Source: Clostridiaceae bacterium (GTDB lineage: Bacteria > Bacillota > Clostridia > Oscillospirales > Acutalibacteraceae). Taken from it: a stretch of DNA of 7,669 nucleotides. The stretch spans positions 1 through 7,669 of the forward strand of contig JAEDIH010000084.1 of the NCBI GenBank assembly GCA_016292575.1, given 5' to 3'. The translations under genes were made by a program, and so were the position numbers. The notes under the pieces were generated by a model. The model was given only the letters and a program-made list of their open reading frames with translations. It was not told the origin of the DNA and made no database searches. The first letter of the stretch is position 1. Each line of letters starts with the position of its first letter. This document shows positions 1 to 4,281 of this stretch, in pieces.

Positions 1-7
1 CCACACT

Positions 8-38
8 AAATTCCACTTCAAACTCCACTGTGGAATTT
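8..38. repeat. Perfect 9-bp inverted repeat
   Basis: The arm AAATTCCAC (8-16) is the exact reverse complement of GTGGAATTT (30-38), with a 13-nt spacer. The right arm also forms a tighter dyad, TCCAC-T-GTGGA (24-34). No T-run follows on either strand, so an intrinsic terminator is unlikely. It lies about 50 bp upstream of the -35 of the first gene, where a regulator could bind, or it may be the remains of an upstream gene's 3' end. Function is unknown. Confidence 0.45.
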
Positions 39-89
39 ACTTTGGGAATTCACTCTGTTAAAATTATTAAAATTATTAAATACTTTGCC

Positions 90-118
90 TTGACTTTGCA
101 CACTCATTCTGTTATTAT
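90..118 (+). promoter_or_regulatory. Sigma-A-type promoter of the Ig-like protein gene
   Basis: TTGACT (90-95) is separated by exactly 17 bp from TATTAT (113-118); each hexamer is one mismatch from consensus. Transcription would start near 125, giving a leader of about 40 nt that carries AGGAGG at 151-156, 7 nt before the ATG. The region just upstream (58-80) is A/T-rich with a repeated AAAATTATT and could act as an UP-element-like sequence. Confidence 0.65.
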
Positions 119-163
119 TAATTGGCAAACAATACCGATTTTTACTAAACAGGAGGTACAAAA

Positions 164-643
164 ATGGCAGATATTATCAATGCTTTGCTCAAGGACAAGC
201 TCGGTTCAATTTCGCTCAAGTCGATTTTCACCGGCTTTATGGCTATCATCGTTGCCCTCATCACAATGCTCTCCACCGGAAACACCGGCAAGGTTGCAAT
301 GAGAGTTGTCGGCAATGTTGACACAAACACCACCGCGATTGCCGTTGAGATAAGCAACTACACCTTTGAAACAGTTAAGGACGAAGCAGGCTATTCAAGC
401 TACAAGCTTGAGATTAAGGACGGCGAAAGCTGGAGAGAGGTTTCGATTCTCGGCGCAAACAAGGACATCGTTTCCGGCGATATCAAGCCGCTTGCTTCTT
501 CAACCCGCGTTATTGAACTCAACATCTTTGGTATGCCTTATCTCGAGGCCGGCGATTACAGACTGACCAAGACCTTCCTCAGCGGACAGGCTGCAACCGC
601 AGAATTCACAATTACCGAGGCCGTTGCACAGAAGGCGGCGTAA
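164..643 (+). CDS. Membrane-anchored protein with bacterial Ig-like domain
   Basis: I do not recognise a named family with certainty. The 159-residue product has a short polar N-terminus (1-17), a hydrophobic segment at about 18-37 (IFTGFMAIIVALITML core), and a beta-rich domain at about 45-152. That domain has spaced strands such as AIAVEISNYTFE and YKLEIKDGESWREV, then GDYRLTKTF and AEFTI. This resembles bacterial Ig-like domains of the Big_14 type, where a Trp-containing strand precedes a G-x-Y-R-L strand. The segment lacks an obvious cleavage site, so a signal anchor with the Ig domain outside is likely. The start is set by AGGAGG at 151-156. All 11 Lys codons are AAG and C-ending codons are frequent, unlike the downstream genes, which suggests high expression. 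It is monocistronic, between its own promoter and terminator. Confidence 0.75.
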   Translation: MADIINALLKDKLGSISLKSIFTGFMAIIVALITMLSTGNTGKVAMRVVGNVDTNTTAIAVEISNYTFETVKDEAGYSSYKLEIKDGESWREVSILGANKDIVSGDIKPLASSTRVIELNIFGMPYLEAGDYRLTKTFLSGQAATAEFTITEAVAQKAA

Positions 644-675
644 CAAGCCCGAAGCAGATAGAAAATCAATAATTT

Positions 676-733
676 AAAGCTATAATTTATGAAAGGCAAA
701 ATGTTTTTTGTAAATTATAGCTTTTCTTTTTTT
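676..733 (+). terminator. Rho-independent terminator with 14-bp stem
   Basis: The arm at 676-689 (AAAGCTATAATTTA) pairs perfectly with 711-724, around a 21-nt loop. A T-rich tract (TCTTTTTTTT) follows directly at 725-733. The stem is A/T-rich but long, 33 nt after the stop codon of the Ig-like protein. It should insulate that gene from the two-component operon. Confidence 0.85.
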
Positions 734-803
734 GGTGGAGATTGAAGACTGCTTGCCTTTTCACCGTTTTTAACCGTGGCAGCTCTGACTTTTTTCGCAT
801 TTT

Positions 804-819
804 TCAAGGTTTTTTCAAT
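804..819 (+). promoter_or_regulatory. Direct-repeat candidate operator upstream of response regulator
   Basis: TCAAG (804-808) and TCAAT (815-819) are spaced 11 bp start to start, within TTTTCAAGGTT-TTTTCAATC. OmpR/PhoB-family regulators bind direct repeats about one helical turn apart, commonly in place of a -35 element. The repeat sits 9 bp before the -10, and no good -35 exists there. The same arrangement recurs at 2798-2813. Autoregulation is inferred; the motif is short and A/T-rich, so chance is possible. Confidence 0.35.
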
Positions 820-825
820 CTATTA

Positions 826-834
826 TGATATAAT
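826..834 (+). promoter_or_regulatory. Extended -10 promoter of the two-component operon
   Basis: TGATATAAT combines a TG extension (826-827) with a perfect TATAAT (829-834). The position 17 bp upstream is AAGGTT, a poor -35, which fits either an extended -10 promoter or an activator-dependent one. The predicted start near 841 gives a very short leader, with GGAGG at 845-849 placed 7 nt before the ATG at 857. Confidence 0.6.
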
Positions 835-856
835 TGAGATAATCGGAGGTGTCCCT

Positions 857-1540
857 ATGAGGATCTTACTCGTTGAAGACGAAAAAAGAATGGCTCAGGC
901 ACTGTGCGAGATACTGAGACTTGAAAAATATGAGGTTGACCATTTTTCAGACGGGTTTGACGGTCTTTGCGCAGTTGAAAGCAACATTTATGATATTATT
1001 ATACTTGACGTTATGCTCCCCGGAATAAACGGTTATGAAATTGCAAAAAAAGCGCGGAGAAAAGGAATTGCCACGCCGATTTTAATGCTCACCGCCAAGG
1101 CAGAGCTTGACGATAAGGTTATGGGTCTTGACAGCGGCGCAGACGATTACCTGACGAAGCCCTTTATGGCAAAGGAATTGCTGGCAAGGCTGCGTGCGCT
1201 TGGCCGGCGTACTCTCGGCACAACCGATGGAACGCTGTCATACGGGGATATTACCCTTGATACCTGCGCGCTCACTCTGTCCTGCGTTACAAACGGACAA
1301 AGCGTAAGGCTCAGCGAAAAGGAATATCATATCCTTGAATATCTTATTGCAAACAAAGGTCAGATACTCACCCGCGAACAGCTCGCCTTAAAAATCTGGG
1401 GACTTGACAGCGACGCAGAATATAACAATGTTGAGGTATATATGTCCTTCACCCGGAAAAAGCTTGCTTTTGTTGAGGCAAAAACCGAAATCAAAGCGGT
1501 AAGAGGAATCGGCTATGAACTGAGGTGCGACGATGTTTAA
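857..1540 (+). CDS. OmpR/PhoB-family response regulator
   Basis: This is a cytoplasmic DNA-binding regulator of 227 residues, a normal length for the family. The receiver domain spans about 1-115: acidic pocket E7-D8, phosphoacceptor D51 in IIILDVMLPGINGYE, T79 in LMLTA, and K101 in YLTKPF. A C-terminal winged helix (about 127-223) contains LSEKEYHILEYL, the ILTREQL segment, EYNNVEVYMSFTRKKL and the terminal AVRGIGYEL hairpin. The start MRILLVEDE is chosen because it begins the receiver fold and has GGAGG 7 nt upstream. An upstream in-frame GTG at 776 would add 27 residues read through the promoter. The stop overlaps the kinase start by 8 nt, so the two are translationally coupled partners. 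It probably controls its own promoter and the VTC-DUF4956-CotH operon (inferred from shared direct repeats). Confidence 0.95.
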   Translation: MRILLVEDEKRMAQALCEILRLEKYEVDHFSDGFDGLCAVESNIYDIIILDVMLPGINGYEIAKKARRKGIATPILMLTAKAELDDKVMGLDSGADDYLTKPFMAKELLARLRALGRRTLGTTDGTLSYGDITLDTCALTLSCVTNGQSVRLSEKEYHILEYLIANKGQILTREQLALKIWGLDSDAEYNNVEVYMSFTRKKLAFVEAKTEIKAVRGIGYELRCDDV

Positions 1541-2783
1541 AAAATCAAGAAGAAAAATCGTTGCAGCCATTATGTCTGTGCTTGTTCTTTTGTGGGTGGG
1601 AACGCTCGGCGTGATTTATGCCTCCAGTTATTTTGAAATGAAAAAACAAAACGAAAAGATGCTGAGGGCTCATGCCGAAATTTATGCGCTTTCCCCGTCG
1701 ATGAACGGCATGACGCCGTCAAGAGGACAAAATCCGGGTGGCAGCAAGCGCGGCTTTGAGCCGGGATTCACCGACTCTCCAATGTTCCGGCTTTCAACCT
1801 TTTACACGGTTGCTCTCTCTTATGACGGAGAAGTCCTTGAAATCAAAAACGACACACCGGCGGTACATTCCGACGAGGATTTGGAAAGGCTTGCTCAAAG
1901 GATTATAACGGGCGGCAAGGAAACGGGCACGGAAAATAACCTTGCCTTTTACAAAGCAGACAAGGGCGGATATATGCTCGTTACCTTTATGGATAACACC
2001 GTTATCAACAAAAGTGCAGCCACCCTGTTAAGATATACGCTCATTTTCGGCGGTGCCGCCCTGCTTGTTTTTTTCTTTTTGTCGGTTTTTCTTGCAAAAA
2101 AAATTGTGAAGCCCCTTGAAGAAAACCACCAAAAGCAAAAGCAGTTCATTTCGGACGCAGGGCACGAGCTTAAAACGCCGGTATCGGTTGTCAGCGCCAA
2201 TGCTGAGCTTTTATCGCGAGAAATCGGCAATAATCAATGGCTTGCCAATATCCAATACGAAAACGAACGAATGGGAGTGTTGGTCAGTCAGCTGCTTGAG
2301 CTGGCACGAACCGAAAACATTGTTCCGCAAACTCAGCGTATTGATTTCAGCCGTCTGGCAGGCGGAGAAGCGTTGCCGTTTGAAAGCGTTGCCTTTGAAA
2401 AAGGGCTGGTGCTGGTCAGCAACATTGAAAGCGGAATAACAGTTGATGGAAACAGCGCGCAGCTCAAGCAGCTTGTTTCCATATTGCTTGACAACGCCCT
2501 GCGCCACGGCGCCTGCAACAGCAAGGTTTATCTGAACCTCACCAAAGAACACGGTTTTGCAAAGCTCTCCGTTATAAATGAGGGCGATGAAATTCCAAAG
2601 CAGCAGCGCGAGCAGTTGTTCGAGCGCTTTTACCGCATTGACACCGCCCGAAACGGCGAGGACAAGCATTACGGGCTGGGACTTGCCATTGCAAAGGCGA
2701 TTGTCACCTCGCATAAAGGGCATATATCCGTTCTTTGCTATGACGGACTTGTTGAATTTAAGGTTCAGCTTCCTGCGCTTTAA
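1533..2783 (+). CDS. Membrane sensor histidine kinase
   Basis: This 416-residue kinase is the cognate partner of the preceding regulator. TM1 lies at about 9-30, an extracytoplasmic sensor at about 31-163, and TM2 at about 166-188. The linker IVKPLEENHQKQKQ leads into the dimerisation domain with H-box FISDAGHELKTP (phosphoacceptor H211). The ATPase domain has an N-box LLDNALRHG (N321), an N-x-G form of the G1 box (VINEGDEIP), an F-box LFERFYRID and a G2 box GLGLA (381-385). All catalytic boxes are present, so it should be active. The linker after TM2 is too short for a full HAMP domain. The sensor carries a Met/Pro/Gly/Asn-rich stretch at about 54-84 (SMNGMTPSRGQNPGG and beyond), compositionally like the insert in the downstream CotH protein. 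The ligand is unknown. GAGGTG at 1522-1527 serves as SD inside the regulator gene. Confidence 0.95.
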   Translation: MFKKSRRKIVAAIMSVLVLLWVGTLGVIYASSYFEMKKQNEKMLRAHAEIYALSPSMNGMTPSRGQNPGGSKRGFEPGFTDSPMFRLSTFYTVALSYDGEVLEIKNDTPAVHSDEDLERLAQRIITGGKETGTENNLAFYKADKGGYMLVTFMDNTVINKSAATLLRYTLIFGGAALLVFFFLSVFLAKKIVKPLEENHQKQKQFISDAGHELKTPVSVVSANAELLSREIGNNQWLANIQYENERMGVLVSQLLELARTENIVPQTQRIDFSRLAGGEALPFESVAFEKGLVLVSNIESGITVDGNSAQLKQLVSILLDNALRHGACNSKVYLNLTKEHGFAKLSVINEGDEIPKQQREQLFERFYRIDTARNGEDKHYGLGLAIAKAIVTSHKGHISVLCYDGLVEFKVQLPAL

Positions 2784-2797
2784 AAAAAATTGAAATA

Positions 2798-2829
2798 TCA
2801 ATAAAACTTCAATCTTCCTCCTGTACAAT
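2798..2829 (+). promoter_or_regulatory. Candidate activated promoter/operator of the VTC operon
   Basis: TACAAT (2824-2829) is a good -10, one mismatch from consensus, but positions 16-18 bp upstream have no -35. Instead there are two TCAAT copies at 2798-2802 and 2809-2813, exactly 11 bp apart, the second ending 10 bp before the -10. This copies the layout upstream of the response regulator (804-834). Transcription would start near 2836, inside the loop of the overlapping hairpin, so the new transcript would lack the left terminator arm. Function is inferred from geometry. Confidence 0.4.
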
Positions 2830-2857
2830 GTTTTCATCAAAGTACAGGAGGTTTTTT
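2817..2857 (+). terminator. Rho-independent terminator after histidine kinase
   Basis: CCTCCTGTAC (2817-2826) pairs perfectly with GTACAGGAGG (2842-2851) around a 15-nt loop, followed at once by TTTTTT (2852-2857). The stem is G/C-rich enough to be stable. It sits 33 nt after the kinase stop and only 32 nt before the VTC start, so it should largely separate the two-component transcript from the VTC operon. Its right arm also contains a perfect AGGAGG that would be sequestered in read-through RNA. Confidence 0.8.
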
Positions 2858-2893
2858 GTGTTTGTGCAAAAAGAGAAAGGAGTGAAACGATGA
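2858..2893 (+). CDS. Possible 11-codon leader ORF coupled to VTC gene
   Basis: A GTG at 2858 sits 6 nt after a perfect AGGAGG (2846-2851, in the terminator's right arm). It opens a frame reading MFVQKEKGVKR if GTG is read as Met, and ends in TGA at 2891-2893. That stop overlaps the VTC start as ATGA, the classic 4-nt coupling arrangement. It lies in a different frame from the VTC gene, so it is not an N-terminal extension. The peptide itself has no recognisable motif. It may be a fortuitous product of a GGAGG-containing terminator stem, and the VTC gene has its own SD (AAAGGAG, 2876-2882). Confidence 0.3.
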   Translation: MFVQKEKGVKR

Positions 2894-3561
2894 AATACCG
2901 ACACGAATGGAAGCATGAAATTAGCTACTGCGATATGTTGGTTCTCCGTCAGCGCTTGTCCGCCGTTGCAAAACGGGATGCTCATACGATTGACGGAAAA
3001 TATTTGATTCGCAGCTTATATTTTGATAATGCGAACGATAAGGCGTTGAGGGAAAAAATCAACGGTGTAAATTTCCGCGAAAAATTCCGTATCCGGTATT
3101 ACAACAAAGACACTTCTCTGATACATTTGGAGAAAAAATGCAAGGTTAACGGTCTGTGTCTGAAGAAATGCGAAACGTTGTCCACGAAACAGGCCGAGGC
3201 GATTGCCAAGGGTGATTACGAGTGGATGATAAAAAGCGAAATTCCGCTGATTGAGGAGTTTTACAGCAAAATCAAAAGTCAGGGTCTCAGACCGAAAACA
3301 ATCGTTGAATACACGAGAGAGCCCTTTGTCTTTGCACCGGGCAATGTTCGCGTAACGCTCGATTACAATATCCGAACCGGAATGAACAGTACGGATTTTT
3401 TGAATCCGGACTGTGTAACGGTTCCTGCCGGGGACGCGCCCATAATTCTTGAAGTGAAATGGGATGAGTATCTCCCGGATATTATTCGAGACGCCGTGCA
3501 GCTTCCTGATTGCCGGGCAGGTGCATTTTCAAAATATGCCGCATGCAGAATATACGGCTGA
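2890..3561 (+). CDS. VTC-domain polyphosphate polymerase-like protein
   Basis: The 223-residue protein is a stand-alone VTC domain of the triphosphate tunnel metalloenzyme fold. The yeast VTC4 version makes inorganic polyphosphate from ATP. Typical family segments appear in order: YRHEWKHEI (4-9 onward), SLYFDN (42-47), KFRIRYYN (65-72), HLEKK (79-83), VEYTREPF (139-146), VTLDYNI (155-161), ILEVKW (186-191) and SKYAACR (214-220). By analogy with VTC4, the basic residues in KHE, RIR, EKK and TRE would line the tunnel for phosphate, and the Glu in LEVKW would help bind metal; this is inferred. It has no membrane segment and no SPX sensor domain, unlike eukaryotic VTC subunits, so it probably acts in the cytoplasm with the DUF4956 protein encoded 37 nt downstream. 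AAAGGAG 7 nt upstream supports the start. Polymerase activity is a family prediction. Confidence 0.88.
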   Translation: MKYRHEWKHEISYCDMLVLRQRLSAVAKRDAHTIDGKYLIRSLYFDNANDKALREKINGVNFREKFRIRYYNKDTSLIHLEKKCKVNGLCLKKCETLSTKQAEAIAKGDYEWMIKSEIPLIEEFYSKIKSQGLRPKTIVEYTREPFVFAPGNVRVTLDYNIRTGMNSTDFLNPDCVTVPAGDAPIILEVKWDEYLPDIIRDAVQLPDCRAGAFSKYAACRIYG

Positions 3562-3598
3562 AGTTTAGCAAACAAAAAATTTTATAGGAGTATTTATT

Positions 3599-4270
3599 AT
3601 GACTTTCAATGACATTTTTAAATCAAGCTTTTTGGAAAATATCACAAGTGTAAGTATTCTCGATATGGTTGTAGCGCTGGTTTTGGCTTTCGGAATAGGT
3701 ATGTTTATTTTTCTAGTTTACAAAAAGACCTGTCAGAGCGTGATGTATTCTTCAAGCTTCGGCACAACCCTTGTGGCTCTCACAATGATTACAACGGTTG
3801 TTATTCTCGCAGTAACCTCCAACGTTGTTCTTTCTCTTGGTATGGTCGGCGCACTTTCCATTGTTCGTTTCCGCACAGCAATCAAAGAACCTTTGGACAT
3901 CGCGTTCCTGTTTTGGTCAATAGCGGTCGGCATTGTTCTTGCGGCAGGCATGATTCCCCTTGCGGTAATCGGCAGCATTGTCATCGGTATAATTCTGCTT
4001 GTGTTTGTCAACAAGAAGTCGCACTGCAATCCTTACATTGTGGTTCTTTCCTGCACAGATTCCGTGGCAGAAAAGAACGCAAAAGCCTTCCTTGAAAATC
4101 AGGTTCAAAAGTGTGTTGTTAAAAGCAAGACCGCCTCAAAAGGACAAATTGAGCTTAATCTTGAAATCCGCATGAAAAATGATAATACAGATTTTATCAA
4201 TGCTCTGTCCGAAATGGACGGAATAAGCAGCGCTGTGCTAGTCAGCTATAACGGCGAGTACATGGGATAA
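3599..4270 (+). CDS. DUF4956-family integral membrane protein
   Basis: The 223-residue protein has about four hydrophobic segments: roughly 20-41, 56-88 (possibly two passes) and 101-137 (two passes). The segment SLGMVGALSIVRFRTAIKEPLD (79-100) and the following FLFWSIAVGI match the hallmark of DUF4956 proteins. The tail from about 145 is soluble, with a beta-alpha-beta pattern (YIVVLSCTD, then an IELNLEIR strand, a DFINALSEM helix and an AVLVSYNG strand) reminiscent of an ACT/ferredoxin-like regulatory domain. No biochemical function is established to my knowledge. Its place between a VTC enzyme and a CotH kinase suggests a membrane partner, perhaps a conduit or scaffold for the VTC product; that is inference. 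TAGGAG at 3585-3590 supports the start. The stop TAA runs into the SD of the next gene (TAAGGAGG), which starts 11 nt later. Confidence 0.9.
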   Translation: MTFNDIFKSSFLENITSVSILDMVVALVLAFGIGMFIFLVYKKTCQSVMYSSSFGTTLVALTMITTVVILAVTSNVVLSLGMVGALSIVRFRTAIKEPLDIAFLFWSIAVGIVLAAGMIPLAVIGSIVIGIILLVFVNKKSHCNPYIVVLSCTDSVAEKNAKAFLENQVQKCVVKSKTASKGQIELNLEIRMKNDNTDFINALSEMDGISSAVLVSYNGEYMG

Positions 4271-4281
4271 GGAGGCGCGGT

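Noticed and set aside
30..302. 90-residue + frame overlapping the promoter and start of the first gene
   Set aside because: It crosses the promoter and the SD of the Ig-like gene and overlaps it in another frame; low-complexity N-terminus.
776..856. N-terminal extension of the response regulator from GTG at 776
   Set aside because: It has no SD, reads through the TATAAT promoter and adds 27 hydrophobic residues ahead of a receiver domain that normally starts at MRILLVEDE.
2211..2840. 209-residue antisense frame opposite the histidine kinase
   Set aside because: No domain, no SD and poor composition; it lies opposite a clearly real gene and runs through its terminator.
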